From contig NZ_CP059139.1 of assembly GCF_014109765.1 (NCBI RefSeq), positions 3,662,001 to 3,726,000 of the forward strand: a DNA stretch of 64,000 bases. The letters are read 5' to 3'. Shown piece by piece: positions 46,171 through 52,865 of this stretch. Origin of the DNA: Pseudomonas berkeleyensis (GTDB lineage Bacteria; Pseudomonadota; Gammaproteobacteria; Pseudomonadales; Pseudomonadaceae). The notes below the pieces were generated by a model, which did not search any database, was not told where the DNA came from, and saw nothing but the letters and a program-made list of their open reading frames with translations. The first letter of the stretch is position 1. Each line of letters starts with the position of its first letter. Both the position numbers and the translations under genes were made by a program.

Positions 46171-47766
46171 TCAGTCCTGCAGCAACACGCCAGGCGCCAG
46201 GCGCTGGTCGGGATCGAAATGCGTGGCCAGGCTGCGCAGCGTGGCCATACCCAGCTCGCCCTTCTCTGCGGCCAAGTAAGGGGCGTGGTCGCGGCCGACG
46301 CCGTGCTGGTGGCTGATGGTGCCGCGATTCTCGGCAATGGTACGGCTGGCCACCGCCTTGAGCCGCTGCCAGCGCGCCATGGCCTCGGCGTAGTCGGTAC
46401 CGGGGCGGAAAACGTAGGTGGTGTAGATGCTCGAACCTTCGCCGTAGACGTGCGACAGGTGGGTGAACACGTGCACCCGCTCGCCGTCGCCGGTCAGCTC
46501 GTCACGCAGGCTGGCTTCGACCTTGTTCAGCAGGTTCTCGACGTTCGACCAGTCGGTGGCAGTTTCCAGGGTGTCCACCAGGTAGCCGCGCTCCCACAGG
46601 CCATGACGCAGGTAAGGGAAGCGGAAGCGGTTCTGCTCCCACTTCTTGCCCAGCAGGGTGCCGGTGAACACGCCGCCAAAGCCTTTCAGCAGGCGCCGCG
46701 CCTGTTTCAGCGAAGCGGCGTTCTGCACCCGGCTGCCGGTGACGCCGAAGGTCAGCATGCACTTGCCGTCGCGGGCGCCGCGCAGGGCCAGGTATTTTTC
46801 CAGCAGCGCGATCTGCTGCGGGTGACCGGCCAGGGCCAACTGGGTACGGGTTTCGATGGCGTTGGACAGGCGCAGCATGGACAGCGGCACGCGCGCCTGC
46901 GCCAGGCTACGAATGGCGCTCAGCGCCTGCTGCCAGTTGGGCAGGAACACCGCGTAGAAACGCTCCTGCTCGGCCAGGCGACTGATGCGCACGCGCACCT
47001 CGGAGATCACCCCGAAGCGCCCTTCCGAACCCATCACCAGCTCGCGCAGATCGGGCCCTGCGGCCGAGGCCGGGAATGTCGGAATCTCCAGGGTGCCAGC
47101 GAAGGTCTCCAGCTTGCCGCCCGCGAACAATTGCTCGATGCGCCCGTAACGCAGCGACTGCTGACCGCTGGAGCGGCTGGCGACCCAACCACCGAGGGTG
47201 GACAGCTCCCAGGACTGTGGAAAGTGGCCAAGCGTATAGCCACGGGCGCGCAGCTGGCTTTCCACCTGCGGGCCATTGGCGCCGGGGCCAAAGGTGGCGA
47301 TCAGGCTGTCCTCGTCGATATCCAGCAGGCGCGTCATGCGCTCCAGCGACAGGGTCAGCACCGGGCGCTGGCCAGCCTGCGGGTTGATGTGGCCAGCCAC
47401 CGAAGTACCGCCGCCGTAGGGAATCAGGGTCACGTCATGCTGTTGCGCCCAGGCCAGCAGCTCACGAATCTGCTCGGCGCTTTCCGGGCAGGCGACGCCA
47501 TCGGGAAACAGACCGAAGTCACCGGAGCGCATCGCCAGCCAGTCCGGCAGGCTCTGGCCGCGGGCGTGACGCACGCGCACTTCGGCGTCCTGACTGATCA
47601 ACGGATGCGGCACCAGACGCGACGCCGGCACCCGCGCCAACACATCCTGCAGGCTGGCGTCGGCCAGACGCTGGCCCGGCCCGACCAGCTCGGCGAGAAA
47701 GGCCTCGCCATGGGCCGGCAGTTCCACTTCGGTCGCCTCGTCACCCCATCCGTTCCAGCGTCGCAT
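46171..47766 (-). CDS. FAD-binding oxidase, alkyldihydroxyacetonephosphate-synthase-like
   Basis: This 531-residue protein starts MRRWNGWGDEATEVELP after GGGGGA. The PCMH-type FAD domain has LIPYGGGTSVAGH, GHFPQSWELSTLGGWVASRS, and MGSEGRFGVISEVRVR. It ends with an FAD-linked-oxidase C-terminal domain including IAENRGTISHQHGVGRDHAP, as in the AGPS/D-lactate dehydrogenase group. In AGPS this domain makes ether bonds, but simple oxidase members exist. An in-frame ATG eight codons upstream is less well placed. It is the first gene of the minus-strand module. Confidence 0.87.
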   Translation of the reverse strand: MRRWNGWGDEATEVELPAHGEAFLAELVGPGQRLADASLQDVLARVPASRLVPHPLISQDAEVRVRHARGQSLPDWLAMRSGDFGLFPDGVACPESAEQIRELLAWAQQHDVTLIPYGGGTSVAGHINPQAGQRPVLTLSLERMTRLLDIDEDSLIATFGPGANGPQVESQLRARGYTLGHFPQSWELSTLGGWVASRSSGQQSLRYGRIEQLFAGGKLETFAGTLEIPTFPASAAGPDLRELVMGSEGRFGVISEVRVRISRLAEQERFYAVFLPNWQQALSAIRSLAQARVPLSMLRLSNAIETRTQLALAGHPQQIALLEKYLALRGARDGKCMLTFGVTGSRVQNAASLKQARRLLKGFGGVFTGTLLGKKWEQNRFRFPYLRHGLWERGYLVDTLETATDWSNVENLLNKVEASLRDELTGDGERVHVFTHLSHVYGEGSSIYTTYVFRPGTDYAEAMARWQRLKAVASRTIAENRGTISHQHGVGRDHAPYLAAEKGELGMATLRSLATHFDPDQRLAPGVLLQD

Positions 47767-47891
47767 CGCATCCCCCATTCCGATCAGCACTTATGGCTGC
47801 CTATACTAGCCAGCCGCCGATTTCCGTCACTGTCGAATCGGGACAAGCACTATCGCCAATCAAGACAGGCATCCCAGAACAAGAAGAATCC

Positions 47892-48926
47892 ATGGAAAAC
47901 CTCGGCTATACCTCGGTTCCCGCCCTGCTCAAATACCTGCGTCAGGCCGAACAGCTCGGCCTGGACATCGACCGCGCCCTGACCGCCGCCGGTATTGCCG
48001 CGCAGGATCTGGCCGACAACGGCAAACGCATGCCCAGCGAGGTGCATGAGCGCCTGCTGGCGCATCTGATGGAGGTTTCCGGCGATCCCTTGTTCGGCCT
48101 GCATGCGGCGCGTTTCGTGCAGCCCGGCTCGTGGAGCGTGCTTGGCTACATCGCCATGAACTGCGCCACCCTGGGCGAAGCCATGGGCCGCATCGTGCCC
48201 TACGAGAAGCTGGTGGGCGACATGGGCACCAGTCGTATCGAGGCGGCCGAGGATCACGTGCGGCTGATCTGGAGCTGCCGACATCAGGCACCGGACGTGC
48301 GCCGCCATATGGTCGAGAACGTGCTCGCCTCCTGGCTGCTGTACGCCCGCTGGATCGCTGACTCCGAGCATTCGCCACGCGAGGTCTGGTTCGAACACGC
48401 GCAACCGGCCGCCACCGACCTGACCGAATACCAGCAACTGTTCGGCTGCCCGGTGCTGTTCGAACAGCCCTGCAACGCCCTGCTGGTGCCGCTGGACTAT
48501 CTCGGCGTGCCGCTGCGCCAGGCCGATGCCAATCTGCTGCGCACACTGGAAGAACATGCCCTGACCCTGATGGCCGGGCTGGATGACGACGAACCGCTGC
48601 CGCGCCGGGTGAAGAATGCCCTGCGCCTGCTGCTCAAGGACGGCCTGCCGCGCAAGGAACGGGTAGCGGAGAAGTTCGACATGACCGTGCGCACGCTGCA
48701 GCGTCATCTACAGCAGGCCGGCACCAGCTACCAGCAGATTCTCGACGAGCTACGCCAGGAACTGGCCGAGCACTACCTGCTGCGCAGCGATCTGGCGATT
48801 CAGGACATCGCCTGCTACCTGGGCTTCACCGAATCACGCTCGTTCCACCGCAGTTTCAAGAGCTGGACCGGGCAGACGCCGGGCGAGTTTCGCGAGAGCC
48901 GGCGCCGGGACAATCCGCTGGGCTAG
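47892..48926 (+). CDS. AraC-family transcriptional regulator
   Basis: This 344-residue regulator starts MENLGYTSVPALLKYLRQ. It has an N-terminal ligand-binding domain of the Arabinose_bd (PF12625) type and a C-terminal double HTH (about residues 240-335) with VAEKFDMTVRTLQRHLQQAG and IQDIACYLGFTESRSFHRSF. It is divergent from the AGPS-like / GlpD-like / kinase operon and is the likely regulator of it. Its stop codon overlaps the stop of the convergent DoxX-like gene (CTAG). Confidence 0.9.
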   Translation: MENLGYTSVPALLKYLRQAEQLGLDIDRALTAAGIAAQDLADNGKRMPSEVHERLLAHLMEVSGDPLFGLHAARFVQPGSWSVLGYIAMNCATLGEAMGRIVPYEKLVGDMGTSRIEAAEDHVRLIWSCRHQAPDVRRHMVENVLASWLLYARWIADSEHSPREVWFEHAQPAATDLTEYQQLFGCPVLFEQPCNALLVPLDYLGVPLRQADANLLRTLEEHALTLMAGLDDDEPLPRRVKNALRLLLKDGLPRKERVAEKFDMTVRTLQRHLQQAGTSYQQILDELRQELAEHYLLRSDLAIQDIACYLGFTESRSFHRSFKSWTGQTPGEFRESRRRDNPLG

Positions 48927-49522
48927 CGCGAATACCTGAAACGTCGCGCCAGCCAGTAATCCAGGCTCAGCCAACGCCCCGCGCCACTGAAGAACAGCGC
49001 CAGCAGCATCACCAGGTAAGTGGCGGCGAACTCGATGCCGTTGTTCAACACCACGAACTTGCCGCTGGCGGTCAGCCAGTCGTAATTACCGTGCTCACGT
49101 AGGATGCCCCGCGCCCGTTCCAGCTTCTCCGCAGCCGCCAGTACGCGCTCGTTGGCGAAGGGTGCGGACGGGTCGGCAATCGCCTGCCAGCCATAGGGCC
49201 AGTGCACGGCGAAGATCGCCACCAGCATGGTGATGATCAGCGGAATGCTGATCCAGCGTACGGCAAAGCCAAACAGCAGCAGGATGGCGCCGCCGGCCTC
49301 GGTCAGCGCCGCCGCCCAGGCCAGCAGCTCGGGAAACGGCAGGCCCAGGCCCCAGTCGGGATTGCCGAACCAGGCGGCAGTGGCATCGATATCGGAAAGT
49401 TTCTGCATACCGGCCATCCAGAACACCGGCACCAGATACAGGCGCAGCAACAGCGGGCCGAGAAAATCCAGGCGCCGGGTGGCCTCCAGCGCGTCCTGGA
49501 AGCGATTGAGCAAAGCGATCAT
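48923..49522 (-). CDS. hvfX: HvfX-like DoxX-family membrane protein of a RiPP metallophore operon
   Basis: This 199-residue integral membrane protein of the DoxX family has about four helices (near residues 22-40, 66-88, 91-110 and 160-180). The segment LYLVPVFWMAGMQKLSD and the loop between helices 1 and 2 match the DoxX proteins that accompany MNIO-type clusters. The mature role is not well known; such proteins are linked to copper-binding RiPP maturation or to redox at the membrane. It is the fourth gene of the minus-strand operon, five bases after the DUF2063 gene. Confidence 0.82.
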   Translation of the reverse strand: MIALLNRFQDALEATRRLDFLGPLLLRLYLVPVFWMAGMQKLSDIDATAAWFGNPDWGLGLPFPELLAWAAALTEAGGAILLLFGFAVRWISIPLIITMLVAIFAVHWPYGWQAIADPSAPFANERVLAAAEKLERARGILREHGNYDWLTASGKFVVLNNGIEFAATYLVMLLALFFSGAGRWLSLDYWLARRFRYSR

Positions 49523-49527
49523 GGCGG

Positions 49528-50238
49528 TCAGTCCTCGGGATACGGAAACCAGATATCGCGCGCCTGCCAGTCATCCAGCAGCGCGCGGGCATTGTCGAAA
49601 TAGTTGCGATCAGCGGCCAGGCCATGGGCCGCGGCCAACTCCAGCTGCGCCTGCACAGGCGGCTCGCCGGCCTGCAGCCGCAGCGCCAGTTGATAGGCGA
49701 ACGGCGCCAGTTGCATGAAGCGCACCTGATCCTGGCGATCACGCCAAACCAGCAGGCAGGTCGGCTCGGCAGACGGCTGCGCCGGGCAGTGATCGGCACC
49801 GATCATCTGAACCGGCCAGCGATACGCCAGCGGCCAGGCCAATGGCGACCAGCCGCGCTCGGGCAACTGCGCATCGCTGACATCCAGGGCCAACTCGACC
49901 CACTCGTAGTGCGCCAGCTCCAGCATGAACGCAGGGTCGTCAGGCTCAGCGCGATAGCCCTGCTGCAGCCATGCGATGAACTCCTGGCTGATCTCGAGAA
50001 AGTACGGCGTGCTCGCCCGATGCTCGGCGAAGAACGCCCGCATCAACCGCTGCCAGCGCTCTGCCCCGAGAATCCCGCGCAGCACCGGAAAGGCGCCTCC
50101 GACCAGGCTGGCGACGTTGTTGAAGAACAGCTCCTCGTAGACCGCCATGCGCTCGGCCTTGATGCCCGGCAGCAAAGACTGCGCCTCAGGCTGGCGAATA
50201 CGTGCAGCGAAGTCGCGCTGCTGCTGAACGCCGCTCAT
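49528..50238 (-). CDS. hvfC: HvfC/BufC-like DUF2063 RiPP maturation partner
   Basis: This 236-residue protein starts MSGVQQQRDFAARIRQ. The N-terminal DUF2063 domain (to about residue 95) has the ERMAVYEELFFNNVASLVGG and AFPVLRGILGAERW stretches. The C-terminal half resembles winged-helix or beta-rich partner domains. In characterised systems this protein presents the precursor peptide to the MNIO enzyme. The ATG overlaps the upstream MNIO gene stop (ATGA). A frame open upstream to 50394 is antisense-like background. Confidence 0.87.
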   Translation of the reverse strand: MSGVQQQRDFAARIRQPEAQSLLPGIKAERMAVYEELFFNNVASLVGGAFPVLRGILGAERWQRLMRAFFAEHRASTPYFLEISQEFIAWLQQGYRAEPDDPAFMLELAHYEWVELALDVSDAQLPERGWSPLAWPLAYRWPVQMIGADHCPAQPSAEPTCLLVWRDRQDQVRFMQLAPFAYQLALRLQAGEPPVQAQLELAAAHGLAADRNYFDNARALLDDWQARDIWFPYPED

Positions 50239-51077
50239 GTGCCATACCTGCCCAGCGGTTGCACAGCCTGTTGCAGGCTGCGGATATGCGCCAGCTCGGC
50301 ATACAGCTCGGCCAGCGGCGGGAAGTTGAAATCGCGCTCCAGCAGCGTCGGGCGCACACCATGCAGCGCATAAGCGCTGCTCAGCAGCGCCCACACCGGA
50401 TCGATCACCGGCGCACCGTGGGTATCGATCTTCAGGTCTGCCGCCTGGTCGTAATGCCCGGCGACGTGCAAATAGGCGATGCGCTCACTGGGCATCGCAG
50501 CGATATAAGCCTCGGCATCGAAGCCGAAGTTCAGGCTGTTGACGTAGACGTTGTTGACGTCCAGCAGCAGTTGGCAGTCGGCACGTTCCAGCACGGCGCA
50601 AACGAAATCCGCCTCGTCCAGCTCGCCGGGCAGGCGCGCGTAGGCCGAGACGTTCTCGATGATCAGCGGCCGCTCCAGCACGTCCTGCACGATGCGCACG
50701 CGCTCGGCGATGCGCAACACAGACTCTTCGGAAAACGGCAACGGCATCAGGTCATACAGCTGGCCGTCGTCGGCGCAGGCCGACAGATGCTCGCTGTAAG
50801 CCAGCACGCCATGCGCGTCGAGAAAGCCCTTGATGGCGTGCAGCAAATCCAGGTTCAGCGGCGCGAAGCCGCCGAGGTTGAGGGACAGACCATGGCACAG
50901 CAACGGCCGGCGTTCGCTCAGGGCGCGCAACTGCTTGCCCAGCCGGCCACCGACACCGATCCAGTTCTCCGGCGCCACTTCGAGAAAGTCGGCGCCGCTG
51001 GCATGATCGCTAATCAACTCGGCGAGCAGCCCGCGCCGCAGGCCGAGGCCGGCGCCGGTGAGATTTGCGAGTCGCAT
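50235..51077 (-). CDS. hvfB: MNIO-type (DUF692) multi-iron RiPP maturase, HvfB/BufB-like
   Basis: This 280-residue TIM-barrel DUF692 enzyme starts MRLANLTGAGLGLRRGL. Metal-ligand motifs typical of the multinuclear non-heme iron oxidases are visible: LLCHGLSLNLGG, YSEHLS, LIIENVSAYA, LLLDVNNVYVN, AYLHVAGH and DTHGAP. In HvfB and BufB this enzyme converts cysteines of EGKCG motifs to oxazolone/thioamide or thio-oxazole groups that bind copper. The gene is 20 bases downstream of the precursor gene and overlaps the partner gene. It is cytoplasmic. Confidence 0.92.
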   Translation of the reverse strand: MRLANLTGAGLGLRRGLLAELISDHASGADFLEVAPENWIGVGGRLGKQLRALSERRPLLCHGLSLNLGGFAPLNLDLLHAIKGFLDAHGVLAYSEHLSACADDGQLYDLMPLPFSEESVLRIAERVRIVQDVLERPLIIENVSAYARLPGELDEADFVCAVLERADCQLLLDVNNVYVNSLNFGFDAEAYIAAMPSERIAYLHVAGHYDQAADLKIDTHGAPVIDPVWALLSSAYALHGVRPTLLERDFNFPPLAELYAELAHIRSLQQAVQPLGRYGT

Positions 51078-51097
51078 GATCCGTCCTCCCCTTGCCC

Positions 51098-51391
51098 TTA
51101 CTCGCTCTTCTCGCCGCCGCACTTGCCCTCGCCGCATTTACCCTCGGCGTCAGCCTTCTTCTCGGCCCCACACTTGCCCTCGCCGCACTTGCCTTCCTTG
51201 TCGGCTTTCATCTCGCCACCACATTTGCCTTCACCACAGGAGCCTTCCTGCGCCTTCTCGGCAGCGGCCAGGCTGTAGCCGCTGGCCAGTTCCTGCGCAG
51301 CGAAGGGGTTGCTGGCGGCATGGGCAGTGAAGGCCACGGAAGTCAGCAGTGCGGCGCCCAGGGTGGCAGTCAGGGTATTGAGTTGTTTCAT
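51098..51391 (-). CDS. hvfA: HvfA-like RiPP metallophore precursor, EGKCG repeats
   Basis: This 97-residue precursor has a signal peptide (MKQLNTLTATLGAALLTS, cleavage about after AHA, residue 25). A short leader-like region follows, and then a Lys/Glu-rich core. It has six cysteines, at 52, 57, 69, 74, 86 and 91, arranged as three EG(K/S)CGEGKCG pairs spaced 17 residues apart. These are the motifs modified by MNIO enzymes in HvfA-type peptides. No other cysteine is present. GGAG lies before the ATG. The modified peptide is expected in the periplasm, where it would bind copper. Confidence 0.88.
   Translation of the reverse strand: MKQLNTLTATLGAALLTSVAFTAHAASNPFAAQELASGYSLAAAEKAQEGSCGEGKCGGEMKADKEGKCGEGKCGAEKKADAEGKCGEGKCGGEKSE
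51101..51247 (-). repeat. Three in-frame 51-base repeats in the precursor core
   Basis: Residues 49-65, 66-82 and 83-97 of the precursor are imperfect repeats of 17 residues (last one 15), each with a Cys pair. The first unit has EGSCG in place of EGKCG. Repeat expansion probably sets the number of modified sites. Confidence 0.85.
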
Positions 51392-51445
51392 GGCATCTCT
51401 CCATCGGTTTCGACTACGGGGCCAGGTTGGCGCCCTCGCAGCAAT

Positions 51446-51472
51446 GGACGAGGCAGGGATGCGGGCGTTACA
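51446..51472 (-). promoter_or_regulatory. Candidate ECF-sigma promoter of the hvf operon
   Basis: On the minus strand TGTAAC (51472-51467), a 16-base spacer and CGTCC (51450-51446) have the form of an ECF promoter (-35 with AAC, -10 CGTC). The -10 lies 55 bases before the precursor ATG. An ECF sigma factor gene lies on the same strand 2.7 kb upstream. This is inference from motif and context. Confidence 0.5.
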
Positions 51473-51490
51473 GAGAGGCTGAAATTTTTC

Positions 51491-51512
51491 GTAGCCCGGA
51501 TGAAATCCGGGG
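51491..51512. repeat. REP family B copy
   Basis: GTAGCCCGGATGAAATCCGGGG lies just upstream of the candidate hvf promoter. It is nearly identical to 44480-44500. Confidence 0.85.
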
Positions 51513-51861
51513 GCGCTTTGCCCGCCACCAGTCGCGGCTACGACTGCATGGATGCAGGAGGTAGAGCGAAGCAGGATGCCAGAGCCGAGAACCCCTCCCA
51601 CAGGCACAGGAACATCCACCGCACCGTGGGAGGCGCTTCAGCGGCGAGGCTTTCGATAGTCAGAAGCCGAACATCCACCGCGCGGTGTGCCAGGCGCAAT
51701 GCTGGAGCAAAAAGAAGAGGTCAAGCGAATACAGCGGACTGCCGGAGCACAGCGATAAGGCCATGATTGGAAGGGATTTTTCGTGCGAAGCGAAACGGGA
51801 TGGTGCGGAGCTAGATGGAAGGTTCTACTATCGGATTAGTACCGCCATCCATCTAATCACT
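51513..51861. other. Boundary region between the hvf operon and the cassette cluster
   Basis: About 350 bases without a convincing gene. The left part is GC-rich and contains another REP-like palindrome (CTCCCACAG ... CGTGGGAGGCGCTTC, about 51594-51640). The right part is less GC-rich and holds a stem TAGATGGA/TCCATCTA (about 51808-51855), which could be a degenerate half of an attC site. No integrase or attI was recognised. Confidence 0.5.
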
Positions 51862-51869
51862 GTTAGGTG
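51862..51869 (+). other. Cassette core site (5' end of cassette 1)
   Basis: GTTAGGTG fits the start of the integron core GTTRRRY except at its last base. It is the exact complement of CACCTAAC at 52279-52286, the inverse core at the 3' end of the same unit. This pairing marks 51862 to about 52361 as one gene cassette. Confidence 0.6.
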
Positions 51870-51877
51870 TCCAAAGC

Positions 51878-52285
51878 ATGCCCACAGGGGTCTATCGAAG
51901 AGTCTTCATTGCATCAAGATGGGCAATAAAAATACCTCGAATAAGGAATATTACCTGCGGGGCACGCTGCAACAGATGGGAAGCAGAGATATGGAGAAAA
52001 TGGAGGCCGAAGTTTGGGTGGGAGCACTTATGCCCCGTTCGGTTCTGCGGCCCTCTTGGTCTTATTCTTGTTATGGACAGAGCATCCCAGCCGGTTACGT
52101 TTGAGGAGGTTAAATCCGCAAACGATCAGGATTACAGCGATTACTACCCCAATGTCGACATTGAATATAAGGCTGAAAACTGGGGAGTGGTTGCAGGGAG
52201 AATGGTTTGTGTGGATTACGGTATTGATGATGCCGAGCGAATCTCAAAGAAAAGGATCTATTATCAAGAGAGGAGTCGCACCTAA
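51878..52285 (+). CDS. Hypothetical cassette-1 ORF, possibly frameshifted
   Basis: The frame gives 135 residues. The last 70 (from an ATG at 52073: MDRASQPVTFEEVKS to RIYYQERSRT) look like real protein, and the stop codon lies in the attC inverse core, as is common in cassettes. The first half is Arg/Trp-rich and not convincing. In the other two frames there are better pieces: MGNKNTSNKEYYLRG from 51919, and a hydrophobic YAPFGSAALLVLFLLW helix at about 52029-52076. A single-pass membrane protein broken by indels is possible. No family is recognised. The start is unresolved. Confidence 0.35.
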   Translation: MPTGVYRRVFIASRWAIKIPRIRNITCGARCNRWEAEIWRKWRPKFGWEHLCPVRFCGPLGLILVMDRASQPVTFEEVKSANDQDYSDYYPNVDIEYKAENWGVVAGRMVCVDYGIDDAERISKKRIYYQERSRT

Positions 52286-52368
52286 CAATGCGCTCAACTA
52301 CCGCTCACTCCGCTCGCTGGACGTCCAAAAGCTGCGCCTTTGTCCGCCCGTTAGCTTAATCGTTAGAG
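52279..52368 (+). other. attC-like recombination site 1
   Basis: It starts with the inverse core CACCTAAC followed by AATGCGCTCAAC and ends with TTAGCTTAATC and the core GTTAGAG. The centre is GC-rich and contains small hairpins such as GGACGTCC. The length of about 90 bases and the ends fit integron attC sites; the last core base deviates from GTTRRRY. Confidence 0.62.
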
Positions 52369-52383
52369 CCTAGAGGAAGAATC

Positions 52384-52773
52384 ATGGATGTCATCGCCTC
52401 ACTTCAAAGCGCAATTGAAATCGTTGGCAAGCTTCGTGCTTTATCTAAAAAGATAGAAGATGCGGATTTCAAAATTCTTGTAGCTGATCTTTCTGTAGAG
52501 CTAGCAGATGCAAAGCTTGAAACAGCTAACTTAAAAATTGCTCTTGCAGAGGCTCTTGAAGAAAACGAATCACAAAAGAAAATTATCAACCAACGATCGA
52601 GCCAAGCTCCAAAGCTGTCAGACGGTGCTTATGCATTCGACGGAGAAGATGGTCTATTTTGCACAGCATGCTTTGACACCAAGAGTCTAAAGGTAAGAGT
52701 TTCATCACTATCCGGGGCATTTAGAACATTCGGAAAATGGTCATGCCCGTCATGCAAAGCAACTCTGGGCTAA
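52384..52773 (+). CDS. Cassette-2 protein: coiled coil plus zinc ribbon
   Basis: This 129-residue protein has AGAGGAAG ideally placed before the ATG. Residues 1-70 form a long charged helix or coiled coil (KLRALSKKIEDADFKILVAD onward). Residues 90-126 have two CxxC knuckles, C93/C96 and C121/C124, making a zinc ribbon. There is no signal peptide. Base composition is clearly more AT-rich than the flanking chromosome. It is flanked by complementary cores GTTAGAGCC (52362) and GGCTCTAAC (52775), so it sits in one gene cassette. The function is unknown; a nucleic-acid or protein-binding role is possible. Confidence 0.75.
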   Translation: MDVIASLQSAIEIVGKLRALSKKIEDADFKILVADLSVELADAKLETANLKIALAEALEENESQKKIINQRSSQAPKLSDGAYAFDGEDGLFCTACFDTKSLKVRVSSLSGAFRTFGKWSCPSCKATLG

Positions 52774-52774
52774 C

Positions 52775-52851
52775 GGCTCTAACAATTGGTTCAAACCGTT
52801 CTCTTCGCTCACTGGGACGGGCTAAAGCCCGCCCCTTAACCAAACTTTAGC
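52775..52851 (+). other. attC-like recombination site 2
   Basis: The inverse core GGCTCTAAC is a perfect 9-base complement of the sequence at 52362-52370, the 5' end of the same cassette. Inner boxes TTGGTT (52786-52791) and AACCAA (52838-52843) pair perfectly. The distal core CTTTAGC is degenerate. The length is about 77 bases. Confidence 0.65.
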
Positions 52852-52865
52852 TCCCTGTGAAACAT

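Noticed and set aside
46219..47982. 587-residue open frame antisense to the AGPS-like gene
   Set aside because: The sense strand encodes a protein with clear FAD motifs; the antisense product matches nothing.
51800..51870. Complete attC site upstream of cassette 1
   Set aside because: The stem TAGATGGA/TCCATCTA and the core GTTAGGTG exist, but no inverse core precedes the stem.
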